In this document: positions 25,805 to 34,041 of the stretch, piece by piece
Numbering within the stretch: the first letter of the stretch is position 1
Layout of the letters: every line of letters starts with the position of its first letter
From: CAWAYR01 sp050250955
Lineage (GTDB): Bacteria; Acidobacteriota; Vicinamibacteria; Vicinamibacterales; UBA2999
Direction: 5' to 3'
Assembly (NCBI GenBank): GCA_050250955.1
Contig: JBFWNR010000013.1
Coordinates: 1 to 64,000 of the forward strand
DNA: 64,000 bases
Program-made: the position numbers and the translations under genes
Notes under the pieces: generated by a model
Database searches by the model: none
What the model was told of the DNA's origin: nothing
The model's input: only the letters and a program-made list of their open reading frames with translations

Positions 25805-26805
25805 CCCGCGCCGCGCGCTGGTGGATTGGCGGCGGGCTCGCCGTGCTGGCCGTGGTCGCGGCCGGCGTGGCCCTGCGGTATGGACCGTGGGCGCGCTCCG
25901 GCCGGCAGACGCCGGCGGCGCTCACCGCCGAGATCGCGGCGCTCGAGGCCGAGCGCGACCGGCTGCGGGAGCGGCTCGAGTCGCTGGTCGGCCGTGACCC
26001 GCGGCTGGACGGCATGCCGGACGCGCCGGTGCGCCTCGCCGTGCCGACCTCGCTGGCCGCCGACCTGGTGACGCGGGTGATCGCCGGCGTCGCCGACCAG
26101 GTGACGATCGAGCTCAGGAACCTGCGGGTGCGCAAACGCGGCACGGTGCGCAAGGTGATCACGCTCGGCGACTACGATCTGCGGGTGACCGTGAACCGGG
26201 TCGTCGGCACGCTGCGCAGCGGCACGCCGACGGTCGGCTTCGGCGACGACGAAGTGGCGCTGGCGCTGCCGCTCGAGGTGGCGGCCGGCACCGGCACGGC
26301 GACGATCGAGTTCACCTGGGACGGGCGCAACATCAGCGGCGCCGTCTGCGGCGACATGACCGTGACCCAGGAGGTGTCGGGCGCGGTGGTGCCGCACACG
26401 TATCCGGTGTCGGGACGGCTGCGCCTGACGGCGACGCCGACCGGGATCCTCGCCGAGCCGCAGCTGCCGCCGATGCGCCTGCGGCTGGGCGTCGTGCCGT
26501 CGAACGCGTCGTGGCAGGCGGCGCAGAAGATCCTCGACGACAAGACCGGGCTGTGCGGCTTCGTCCTCGATCGCGTCGACGTCCTGGGTGCGGTCCGACG
26601 CCTGGTCGACCGCGGCTTCCGGGTGCGCCTGCCGGTCGAGAAGCTCAGGCCGGTGGCGCTGCCGGTCGGGGTCGAGCCGACCCTGCAGGTGCGGGGCGAA
26701 CCGGTGGCGCTGGGCATCCGGGTGGGCGAGCTGGCGGTCACCGAGCACGCCATCTGGCTCGGCGCCGAGGTCGCGGTGACGCGCGGCGAGCTGGCGGCGC
26801 GCTGA
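25801..26805 (+). CDS. Unknown membrane-anchored protein, second of an envelope pair
   Basis: 334 residues. A single N-terminal transmembrane helix (about 7-26) is followed by a short coiled coil (about 38-62, ALTAEIAALEAERDRLRERL) and a long beta-rich domain facing the periplasm. The domain has strand patterns like its neighbour's (LRNLRVRKRGTVRKVITLGD). A single CGD near 182 and a CGF near 250 are the only cysteines, possibly a disulfide. No enzyme motif is seen. The architecture suggests a structural or lipid-handling envelope protein acting with the lipoprotein encoded just upstream; this is inference from coupling and fold resemblance only. Confidence 0.7.
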   Translation: MTRAARWWIGGGLAVLAVVAAGVALRYGPWARSGRQTPAALTAEIAALEAERDRLRERLESLVGRDPRLDGMPDAPVRLAVPTSLAADLVTRVIAGVADQVTIELRNLRVRKRGTVRKVITLGDYDLRVTVNRVVGTLRSGTPTVGFGDDEVALALPLEVAAGTGTATIEFTWDGRNISGAVCGDMTVTQEVSGAVVPHTYPVSGRLRLTATPTGILAEPQLPPMRLRLGVVPSNASWQAAQKILDDKTGLCGFVLDRVDVLGAVRRLVDRGFRVRLPVEKLRPVALPVGVEPTLQVRGEPVALGIRVGELAVTEHAIWLGAEVAVTRGELAAR

Positions 26806-26850
26806 CGGCGCGGCGCCGCGGGCGGCGGCACGGCCGTGGTATCGTGCAAT

Positions 26851-26872
26851 TAGTTTGACTACCAAGCAACTG
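26851..26872 (+). promoter_or_regulatory. Candidate MarR-type operator
   Basis: The half-sites GTTTG and CAAGC flank a 5-bp centre (GTTTGACTACCAAGC), an imperfect dyad like MarR-family operators. It lies at the very start of the MarR-type gene, as expected for autoregulation, and includes the possible TTG start codon. Confidence 0.3.
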
Positions 26873-27400
26873 CCGGCCGGGCCGGCCGAGGCCGACGGCG
26901 CCACGCTCGGGTTCATGCGGGCGCTGTGGGCGGTCGCCCACGCGATGGAACGGCGCTCGAAGCGGATGGCGGCCCATGTCGGCGTCACCGGCCCGCAGCG
27001 CCTCGTGCTGCGCATCGTCGGGCTGCGGCCGGGGCTGTCGGCCGGCGAGCTGGCGGCGGCGCTGCACGTCCACCCGAGCACGCTCACCGGCGTGCTCCGC
27101 CGTCTCGAGGCGGGCGGGCTGGTCGAGCGGCGGGCCGCCGCCGGCGACGGCCGACGGGCGGAACTGCGCCTCACCACCGCTGGAGCCGGACTCGACCGGC
27201 GTCGGCACGGTACCGTCGAGGCGGCGGTCGAAGCCGCGCTGGCGCCGGTCAGCGCCCGCGATCGGCGGACCACCGAACGGGTCCTCGGCCAGCTTGCCGC
27301 GGCGCTGGACGGCGCCGACGGCCGGGTGCCGACGGCGACGGGACCCGCCGGGCGGAGCGTCAGCTCCGCCGGGGGTGACAAGGTCGGGAGGTCACGATGA
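26855..27400 (+). CDS. MarR-family transcriptional regulator
   Basis: Up to 181 residues. The winged helix-turn-helix is clear: GVTGPQRLVLRIVGLRPGLSAGELA, then the recognition helix HPSTLTGVLRRLEAGGLVERR and the beta-wing DGRRAELRLTTAG. The C-terminal helix is followed by a low-complexity Gly/Ala/Ser tail of about 30 residues. MarR proteins are dimeric repressors released by small phenolic or other ligands. The start is uncertain: TTG at 26855 keeps the first dimerisation helix with its lead-in, ATG at 26915 is the next option, and neither has a good ribosome binding site. It ends in an ATGA overlap with a 32-codon frame. Confidence 0.85.
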   Translation: MTTKQLPAGPAEADGATLGFMRALWAVAHAMERRSKRMAAHVGVTGPQRLVLRIVGLRPGLSAGELAAALHVHPSTLTGVLRRLEAGGLVERRAAAGDGRRAELRLTTAGAGLDRRRHGTVEAAVEAALAPVSARDRRTTERVLGQLAAALDGADGRVPTATGPAGRSVSSAGGDKVGRSR

Positions 27401-27495
27401 TCGCACGACGGCTCTTCGCGACGGGACGCCCACCGGCGGCGGGCGGTCCGATCGACTGGCGGCGACGATGGCTGCCGATGACCCGCTCTCACTGA
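27397..27495 (+). CDS. Possible 32-residue leader peptide
   Basis: The ATG at 27397 overlaps the stop of the MarR-type gene and has a strong GGGAGG site 6 nt upstream, the best in this stretch. The frame is short and Arg/Pro-rich, and it runs across the start of the transglycosylase-like gene at 27468, ending at 27495. It may couple translation of the regulator to the next gene. No similarity is recognised, and it could be chance. Confidence 0.3.
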   Translation: MIARRLFATGRPPAAGGPIDWRRRWLPMTRSH

Positions 27496-28526
27496 CCCCG
27501 GTTCCCGCGGGCCCGCCAGGGGCGGTTGTCCCCGCGGTGGCCAGCGCGCCGCGCTGGCCGTTCCGGATCTTCGTCGTCCTGTTCGCCCTCGGGCTGGCGG
27601 CCGTGGGCGGCTACGGCGGGCTGATCTGGGCCGGTCGCCACTTCGAAGACCCGCCGCCGGCGGTCGAGGCGCCGCGGTGGCGCGATCTCTTCGTCGACCT
27701 CACCCCGATCACGGTGCGACTGCACGGCGGCGGCGCCGACGCCGTCTGGCCGACGACCGCCGCCGAGATCCGCGGCAGCGCCGTGCTCTGGCGCCGGCTG
27801 CACCTGGCCCAGTGGAACGAGGTGCCCGACCCGCTGCGCGCCCAGGGCCTCGACGCGCTGCTCACCCGCTACCACGACGTGCTGTTCCACCCCGAGGTGT
27901 GGGACCGCATGAGCGTGGACGACTGGGACCAGGTGCCGCAGCCCGCCCGCACCGTCGCCTACCGCGCCATGGTCGCCTACTGGACCGGGTTCTACGGCGT
28001 CGGCCGCGACTACGCGCTGACACCCCGCGAGGTCGCCGACACGCTGGCCGCCATCGTCATGTCGGAGTCCTGGTTCGAGCATCGCGCCACGTTCGTCAAC
28101 CGCGACGGCAGCGTCGACCTGGGGCTCGGCATGGCCTCGGAGTACGCCCGGGCGCGGCTGCGCCAGCTGCACGCCCGCGAGCTGGTCGACATCGCCTACG
28201 ACGACGCCGAGTACCTGAACCCGTGGAAGGGCACCCGGTTCGCCGCGGTGTGGTTCGCGCTGCTGCTCGACGAAGCCCGCGGCGACCTCGACGTCGCCAT
28301 CCGCGCTTACAACCGCGGCATCGGCGCCGCGTTCGACGCCGTCGGCACCGAGTACCTGGCGGCGGTGCAGCGCCGCCGCGCCGTCTTCATCCGCAACCAG
28401 AACGCGCCGCCGGCCTGGGCGTACGTGTGGCAGCGCGCCCGGGCGCTCGAACGGGCGGAGTGGCCGTGGACCGCGGTGGGCGCGGTGGCCGCCGGCGCCC
28501 GCCGCTCCAGCGCGTCAGGCTCGTAG
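27468..28526 (+). CDS. Membrane-anchored lytic-transglycosylase-like protein
   Basis: 352 residues with one transmembrane helix (about 32-56) and a periplasmic domain. The region from about 190 has SLT-like features: a candidate catalytic E200 in MSESWFEHR, then DLGLGMASEYAR where classical members have a GLMQI block, and AIRAYNRGIG corresponding to the usual AYNAG. The match to soluble transglycosylases is partial, so activity on peptidoglycan is likely but not certain. The ATG at 27468 has only a weak ribosome site; translation may depend on the short frame that overlaps it. The 3' end overlaps the convergent permease gene by 12 bp. Confidence 0.7.
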   Translation: MAADDPLSLTPVPAGPPGAVVPAVASAPRWPFRIFVVLFALGLAAVGGYGGLIWAGRHFEDPPPAVEAPRWRDLFVDLTPITVRLHGGGADAVWPTTAAEIRGSAVLWRRLHLAQWNEVPDPLRAQGLDALLTRYHDVLFHPEVWDRMSVDDWDQVPQPARTVAYRAMVAYWTGFYGVGRDYALTPREVADTLAAIVMSESWFEHRATFVNRDGSVDLGLGMASEYARARLRQLHARELVDIAYDDAEYLNPWKGTRFAAVWFALLLDEARGDLDVAIRAYNRGIGAAFDAVGTEYLAAVQRRRAVFIRNQNAPPAWAYVWQRARALERAEWPWTAVGAVAAGARRSSASGS

Positions 28527-30974
28527 CGACTCCACCGGGTCGACGCGGCTGGCCCGTCGCGCCGGCAGCAGCGTGGCGATCCCGGCCACCGCCAGCAGCA
28601 GCGCGGGCACGGCGGCGAAGGTCAGCGGATCGACCCCCGAGATGCCGAAGAGGAGGCTGGTGACCAGCCGCCCCAGCGCGACGGCCGCCACCAGCCCGAC
28701 GACGACGCCGCCGATCGCCAGACCCAGCCCCTGCCGCACGATCATCGTGCGCACGTCGCCGGCGCCGGCGCCGAGCGCCATGCGGATGCCGATCTCCCGG
28801 GTGCGCTGGCCGACGCTGTAGGACATCACGCCGTAGAGGCCGATCGCCGCCAGGACCAGGGCGAGCAGGCCGAACACCGCCAGCAACGACGCGCCGAGGC
28901 GCGGCGCCCACAGCGACGTGGCGACGACGGTGCGGTAGGTGTTGACGTTGAGGAGCGGCAGGGTCGGCTCGATGGCCTGCAGTTCGCGGCGGACGCTGCC
29001 GAGCAGCGCGTCCGGGTCGCCGGCGGCCCGGACCTGGACGGTGACCTGCGAGGCGTAGTTCTGATCGAGCGGCAGGTAGAGCTGCGGCGTCGGGTCCTCG
29101 CCGACGAACACCGCCTTCACGGTGCCGACGACACCGACGATCTCGCGCCACGGCGGGCGGTTGATGAGGTGCAGCCGCCGGCCGATCGGGTTGCCGTCGG
29201 GGAACAGCTGGCGGGCCATCGCCTCGTTGATGATGGCCACCGGGGCGGACCCCTGGCGGTCCTCGGACGAGAAGGCGCGGCCGCTGGTGACCGCGATGCC
29301 CAGCGTCTCGAAGTAGCGGTCGCCGACCTCGTTGACCTGCGTGAGCCGGCCGTTGCGCGGGTCGGTGATGTCCTGATCGTCGCGGAAGGTCGTGCGCTGG
29401 AAGCCGCCCTGGAGCGGCAGCGCGGTCGACAGCGTGGCCGACCGGACCCCCGGCACCGCCGCCAGCCGTTCCTGGACCCGGCGGTAGAGATCGCGGCCGC
29501 GCGCCTCGTCGAAGCCCTGGGTGCCGGCGTTCATGCCGAACACCATCAGGCCGTCGGAGGCGAATCCCAGGTCGGTCTGCTGGGCATTGGCCAGGCTGCG
29601 CAGGAACAGGCCCGAGCTCACCAGCGCCACCAGCGACAACGCCACCTGGCCGGCGACCAGCAGATGGCGGGGGGTGTACCATCGCGAGCCGCCCGGCAGC
29701 GTGGTGCGCTCCTTGAGCTCGGTGACCATGTCGGGCCGCGATGCCTGCAGCGCCGGGGCAAACCCGAACAGCACCCCGGTGACCAGCGACACCAGGGTGA
29801 CGAAGGCCAGCACGCGCCCGTCGAAGTCGAGCGAGATGGCGTTGGCCTGGATGAACGGCGGACGGTAGGCCCACAACAGCGCCCGTGACCAGTAGGCGAC
29901 GACGACGCCGCCGGCCCCGCCGACGACGGCGAGCAGCAGGCTCTCGGTGAGCAGCTGGCGGATGAGCCGCTGGCGGTTGGCGCCGATCGACAGCCGCACG
30001 GCGATCTCCTGGCGCCGCGACTGGGCCCGCGCCAGCAGCAGGTTGGCGACGTTGCCGCAGGCGATGAGCAGGACCAGGCCGACCACGGTCATGCCGACCG
30101 CCCCGGACAGCCGCAGCTGGCGCCGGAACGCCGGCGGGAAGACGCTGTCGCCGATCGACTGGAGTGCGAAGGTGCGGCCGCGGTTGTCGTTGGGAAAGTC
30201 GGCGGCCAGCGCCTGCCCGATCGGCTCGACGTGGGCACGTGCCTGCTCCAGGGTGATGCCGTCGTTCAGGCGGGCGACCCCCTGGTACATCAGGCCGCGA
30301 CGCGACGTGTAGCCTTCGAGCCCGATGCCGGTCAGCACCTCGCGGTACATCGCCCACGGCACCCACAGCTCGGGACCGCCGACCGGCGTGGTGCCGCGGA
30401 AGCCCTCGGCGGTCACGCCGACGACGGTGAAGGCGTGGCCGTTCAGGGTGATGGTCCGGCCGATGAGACCGGGGTCACCGCCGAAGCGACGCTGCCACAG
30501 GCCGTAGTTGAGGACGGTCACCGGCCGGGCGCCCAGCTCGCGGTCGTCCTCGGCGCCGAACGGACGGCCGGCCGCCATCGGCGCCCCGAGCAGGGTGAAG
30601 TAGCTGCCCGAGACGATCTGGCCGAACACCTGTTCGGGCTGGCCGGCGCCGCCCGACAGCGCCAGCGGTGAAAACCCCATCAGCGCCGTGTCGGCGAACA
30701 CCGCCGCCTGCTGCCGGAGGTCCTCGAAGTTCGGACGCGACACGCCGTTCAGGACCGTGGCGGTGCCGTCGCGCACCTCGCTGGTGCCGATCATCACCAC
30801 CCGGTCGGCGTCGCGAATCGGCAGCGGCTGCAGCAGGACGGCTTTCACCAGCGTGAAGACGGTGACGTTGGCGCCGATGCCGAGCGCCAGTGACGCGGCC
30901 GCGACCAGCGTCACGACCGGCTGGCGGGCCATCAGGCGAAGCGCGAAGCGGACGTCCTGCAGCAGCGTGGCCAT
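28515..30974 (-). CDS. MacB/FtsX-type ABC permease (acidobacterial orphan permease type)
   Basis: 819 residues. An N-terminal cytoplasmic lead-in (LLQDVRFALRLMARQP) precedes the first transmembrane helix. A large MacB-type periplasmic domain follows, then an FtsX helix bundle, a second periplasmic domain and a second FtsX bundle ending RRASRVDPVESLRA. This duplicated permease without its own ATPase gene is the arrangement known as ADOP, very frequent in Acidobacteriota. The ATP-binding partner is not adjacent, and the transported compound is unknown; efflux or lipoprotein-type extrusion is the family expectation. The ATG at 30974 is directly preceded by GGAGGAGG. Confidence 0.88.
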   Translation of the reverse strand: MATLLQDVRFALRLMARQPVVTLVAAASLALGIGANVTVFTLVKAVLLQPLPIRDADRVVMIGTSEVRDGTATVLNGVSRPNFEDLRQQAAVFADTALMGFSPLALSGGAGQPEQVFGQIVSGSYFTLLGAPMAAGRPFGAEDDRELGARPVTVLNYGLWQRRFGGDPGLIGRTITLNGHAFTVVGVTAEGFRGTTPVGGPELWVPWAMYREVLTGIGLEGYTSRRGLMYQGVARLNDGITLEQARAHVEPIGQALAADFPNDNRGRTFALQSIGDSVFPPAFRRQLRLSGAVGMTVVGLVLLIACGNVANLLLARAQSRRQEIAVRLSIGANRQRLIRQLLTESLLLAVVGGAGGVVVAYWSRALLWAYRPPFIQANAISLDFDGRVLAFVTLVSLVTGVLFGFAPALQASRPDMVTELKERTTLPGGSRWYTPRHLLVAGQVALSLVALVSSGLFLRSLANAQQTDLGFASDGLMVFGMNAGTQGFDEARGRDLYRRVQERLAAVPGVRSATLSTALPLQGGFQRTTFRDDQDITDPRNGRLTQVNEVGDRYFETLGIAVTSGRAFSSEDRQGSAPVAIINEAMARQLFPDGNPIGRRLHLINRPPWREIVGVVGTVKAVFVGEDPTPQLYLPLDQNYASQVTVQVRAAGDPDALLGSVRRELQAIEPTLPLLNVNTYRTVVATSLWAPRLGASLLAVFGLLALVLAAIGLYGVMSYSVGQRTREIGIRMALGAGAGDVRTMIVRQGLGLAIGGVVVGLVAAVALGRLVTSLLFGISGVDPLTFAAVPALLLAVAGIATLLPARRASRVDPVESLRA

Positions 30975-31062
30975 GCCTCCTCCGCGGTCATTAGACACCG
31001 GCCGCCGCGCCGCGACGCGGCCTGCAGACCGGGTCGTGGGGACCAACGGCGGGGCGGCGGTG

Positions 31063-32019
31063 TCAGCCGGTGATGACGACGGTGTCGCCGATCTCGCGCA
31101 CGCCGAGCCGTCCCTGCTCGGCGGCGAGCATGCGCTCGGCGCGCTCGATCGGCTCGCGGACCGGTTCGCGGCTGAGCACGAACGACTGGTGGTGCACCGG
31201 CACGATCACCCGCGCCCCGGCGGCGTCGGCCATGCGAATCGCCTGCTCCGGCGTGCAGTGGTTGGTGATCCACGGGTCGTAGGCGCCGATCGGCATCACC
31301 GCCGCGGCGAACGGCCCGTAGCGGCGGTAGCCGGCGAAGACACCGGTCTCGGCGGTGTCGCCGCCGATGAGCAGGCGCGTGCCGCCACGCTCGACGATCC
31401 AGCCGGTGTAGCCGCGCCAGGTGTCGCGGCGGATCCGCGCTCCCCAGTGGCGGACCTCGATGGCGCGGATCGAGACGTCGCCGCGCGGCGTGGTGACCGT
31501 CAGCTGGTCGTTCCAGCGCAGTTCGTGGACCGCCGCGTAGCCGCCGCGCGGCAGCAGGTCGGCGGTGCCGGCGGCCATCACCGCGGCGGGGCGGCCGCGT
31601 ACGGCGGCCAGCGACGGCGTGTCGAGGTGATCGAAGTGGGCGTGCGACACCAGCACCACGTCGATGTCGGGCAGCGCGTCGGCGGGCAGCGCACAGCGCA
31701 CCAGCCGCTGCGGCCCGAGGCTGCCGATGCCGAGGTCGACGCCGATGCGGTCGAAGAGCACCGGATCGGTCAGCAGCCGCAGCCCGTGCAGGTTGACGAG
31801 CACCGTGGCATGGCCGAGCCAGGCCAGCGTCACCGCGTCGTCGTGCCACGTCGCCGGGGCCGGCGTGTGGGGCGCCGGAGCGACGTCGTTGCCGAACTCG
31901 GCCATGCGGGCGCGCAGGAAGCGGGCCGACCACGACTCCGACAGCGAGGTCCAGGCGGCACCGGCGCCGGCCAGCGCCCCCGACGCCAGCAGCGACCGGC
32001 GGGTGAAGGATTTCATCAT
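31063..32019 (-). CDS. Tat-exported metallo-beta-lactamase-fold hydrolase
   Basis: 318 residues with a twin-arginine signal (FTRRSLLASGALAGAGAAW). The metallo-beta-lactamase fold is shown by GHATVLVNL, the metal motif SHAHFDHLD, GGDTAETG and the late PVHHQSF. The arrangement is closest to the UlaG/NAPE-phospholipase D-like group, which cleaves phosphodiester or lactone bonds, often in lipids. Two adjacent ATGs at 32019 and 32016 are possible starts. GTG at 32055 would add 12 residues before the Tat signal. No strong ribosome site is seen. Confidence 0.82.
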   Translation of the reverse strand: MMKSFTRRSLLASGALAGAGAAWTSLSESWSARFLRARMAEFGNDVAPAPHTPAPATWHDDAVTLAWLGHATVLVNLHGLRLLTDPVLFDRIGVDLGIGSLGPQRLVRCALPADALPDIDVVLVSHAHFDHLDTPSLAAVRGRPAAVMAAGTADLLPRGGYAAVHELRWNDQLTVTTPRGDVSIRAIEVRHWGARIRRDTWRGYTGWIVERGGTRLLIGGDTAETGVFAGYRRYGPFAAAVMPIGAYDPWITNHCTPEQAIRMADAAGARVIVPVHHQSFVLSREPVREPIERAERMLAAEQGRLGVREIGDTVVITG

Positions 32020-32074
32020 CGGGTGAGACTGCGCGCCCGGGGGAAATGTTCCCACGGGCGCCCGCCGCCGGTCG

Positions 32075-33475
32075 TCACTTCGGCAGCGCCTTCTTCGTCA
32101 CCGCCTTCGCCACGGCCTGCAGCTGCTGGCGCAGCTTGCCGTCCTCGACCGTGTCGGCGAGCCGCGTCAGGGCCTCCCCCACCACCCGCTGCCGCACCGA
32201 CCTGTCGAGGTCGCGCCAGTCGACCACGGGCTCCGGATCCACCGGCACCGGTCCCGCGCCGGGCTTGATGACCACGCCCGGGCCGCCGCGGATGAGGCCG
32301 AACAGGACATCGACATAGCGCGACCAGTCGCGGTCCACGAGCAGCCGGCTGCCGAGATCCGCCGGCAGCGCATAGCCGTAGACCAGGCCCTGGTCGTAGT
32401 CGGTGACGCGGACGTCCGGCGCGCCGACAAACGCCCCGGCGTCGCTGACCGACACCGCCCGACCGTAGTAGTCGAACTGATAGCTGCTGCCGGCGCGCAG
32501 CACCGGCGGCACGCGAAGCCAGCCGGATCCACGCCGCTGGAACAGGTGCGCGGCCCCGCTGCCCGGATACGGGTGGTGATCGGTGGGATTGCCGACCAGC
32601 GCGAAGTCGCGCCACAGCGACACCGCGGCGCCGAAGTCGTGGACGAGGTGCGGCAGATCGACGGCCTGCGGCTCGAGCTTCTGCTCCACGCCCCACGCAC
32701 TGCCGGCGCGCACGTAGACGTAGGCCGCGCCGGCGTCGCCGACGCCGCCGCCGGACACGCCCGGGGCGCCGACGATGGCGCGATCCTGGTGGATGGCAAC
32801 CGCCTGGCCGAAGTGGTCGTAGGCCGCCGCGTCGGGCGCGGTGAGCACCGGCAGGACGAGGTCCCAGGCGGTGCCGTTACGCCGGAAGAGGCACGCCGAC
32901 CCGTGGTGCGGGGCCGCGCCGCCGCTCCAGTCGTCGCCGACGATCGCATCGTCGCCGTGCAGCGCCACCGCGGTGCCGAAGTGGCTGCCGATCGCGCCAC
33001 CGGGCGCGGTGACCCGGGCGGTCTCTGTCCAGCCCGCCGCCGATCGCCTGAAGAAGTACGCCGCCTGGTTGCCGCCGACCAGGACGTCGTCGCCGTCGAT
33101 CGCCACCGACTGGCCGAAGCCGTACGGCCCGGCGACGCTCGGCGTGAGGAGCGCTTCCTCGGTCCACGCGGTGCCGTTCCGACGAAAGACGTAGGCCTGG
33201 CCGCCGCTCTGCGGCCCGCCGAAGGGGGCCCCCACGACCAGGACGTCGCCGCTGAGCGCCACCGCGGCGCCGAACTTGTCGAGCCCGCTGGCGTCGCTGG
33301 CCTGGAGCCGCGCCTGCTCGGTCCAGGCCGCGCCGTTCCAGACCAGCACGTAGACCCGGCCGACGCCCGCGGAGTGCTGCGCCCCGACGGCGAGCGTGTC
33401 GCGCCATCCGGACAGGGCGCTGCCGAACTGCTCGAAGGCCTCGGGCGCCGCGGGTCTGAGGATCGTCTCGGGCAT
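32075..33475 (-). CDS. FG-GAP repeat protein, predicted seven-bladed propeller without signal peptide
   Basis: 466 residues. About seven repeats of the FG-GAP type (FGxAVALxGDxxxVGAP) recur roughly every 50 residues from 20 to 370, which predicts an integrin-alpha-like seven-bladed beta-propeller. The last 60 or so residues are helical and charged (DWRDLDRSVRQRVV onward). The N-terminus starts directly with a repeat (MPETILRPAAPEAFEQFG) and has no signal peptide, which is unusual because FG-GAP proteins are normally exported. The ATG at 33475 has a strong GGAGGAG site 4-10 nt upstream, which makes a missed upstream signal unlikely. It is preceded by a small unknown gene 83 bp upstream. The function is unknown. 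Confidence 0.78.
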   Translation of the reverse strand: MPETILRPAAPEAFEQFGSALSGWRDTLAVGAQHSAGVGRVYVLVWNGAAWTEQARLQASDASGLDKFGAAVALSGDVLVVGAPFGGPQSGGQAYVFRRNGTAWTEEALLTPSVAGPYGFGQSVAIDGDDVLVGGNQAAYFFRRSAAGWTETARVTAPGGAIGSHFGTAVALHGDDAIVGDDWSGGAAPHHGSACLFRRNGTAWDLVLPVLTAPDAAAYDHFGQAVAIHQDRAIVGAPGVSGGGVGDAGAAYVYVRAGSAWGVEQKLEPQAVDLPHLVHDFGAAVSLWRDFALVGNPTDHHPYPGSGAAHLFQRRGSGWLRVPPVLRAGSSYQFDYYGRAVSVSDAGAFVGAPDVRVTDYDQGLVYGYALPADLGSRLLVDRDWSRYVDVLFGLIRGGPGVVIKPGAGPVPVDPEPVVDWRDLDRSVRQRVVGEALTRLADTVEDGKLRQQLQAVAKAVTKKALPK

Positions 33476-33558
33476 GGCTCCTCCGCGATCCCGGCTGAAG
33501 GGGTCCGGCCGCGGCGTCAGTGTGCCACGGGTGCGGGCGCGGGCGGTCGTGGCGGCCG

Positions 33559-33954
33559 CTACTGGGGCGGCAACGCCAGGGCCGGACCGAGATCCGGGCC
33601 CGACTCGAGCGTGAACGCGGCCTGGCCGACGGCGTTCTCCGAGAAGCGCGCCCAGACGCGGTGGCCCGACTGGAGTACCGCCAGGGCGGCGGCCTCCTGG
33701 CCGTGGACGAAGAACGCATCGATGCGGATCCGCTCGTCCGGCGCGTCGGTGGCGGTGATCGTCGGGTCGTAGCCCTGGGCGCCCCGCTCGAAGGTGAGGT
33801 AGACGCCGGCCGGGTCGTCGGTTCCGTCCACCGTGCCGGTGAGGCGGATCACGGTGCGCTGGCGGATCTTCCGGCCGCCGAAAGCCTTGCGATGCTGGTT
33901 GGTGACCAGGCACGACCAGCTCTCGACACGCACGTCGTAACGCGATTCCGGCAT
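33559..33954 (-). CDS. Unknown 131-residue protein
   Basis: A soluble beta-rich protein without signal peptide (VESWSCLVTNQHRKAFGG, then regular strands such as VIRLTGTVDGTDDPAGVYLTF). No family is recognised. It precedes the FG-GAP propeller gene by 83 bp on the same strand and may form a unit with it. The ATG at 33954 has a weak GAGGA site. Base composition and codon use look like the neighbours', which favours a real gene over a shadow. Confidence 0.55.
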   Translation of the reverse strand: MPESRYDVRVESWSCLVTNQHRKAFGGRKIRQRTVIRLTGTVDGTDDPAGVYLTFERGAQGYDPTITATDAPDERIRIDAFFVHGQEAAALAVLQSGHRVWARFSENAVGQAAFTLESGPDLGPALALPPQ

Positions 33955-34041
33955 CGGGGTCCTCGGCGCGCCGCCGCGGGCGCGGGTGACTGTGGCAGGT
34001 CAGTGTAACGTCGGCGCGACGGCGTGGGGCGGGGCGCCGGC

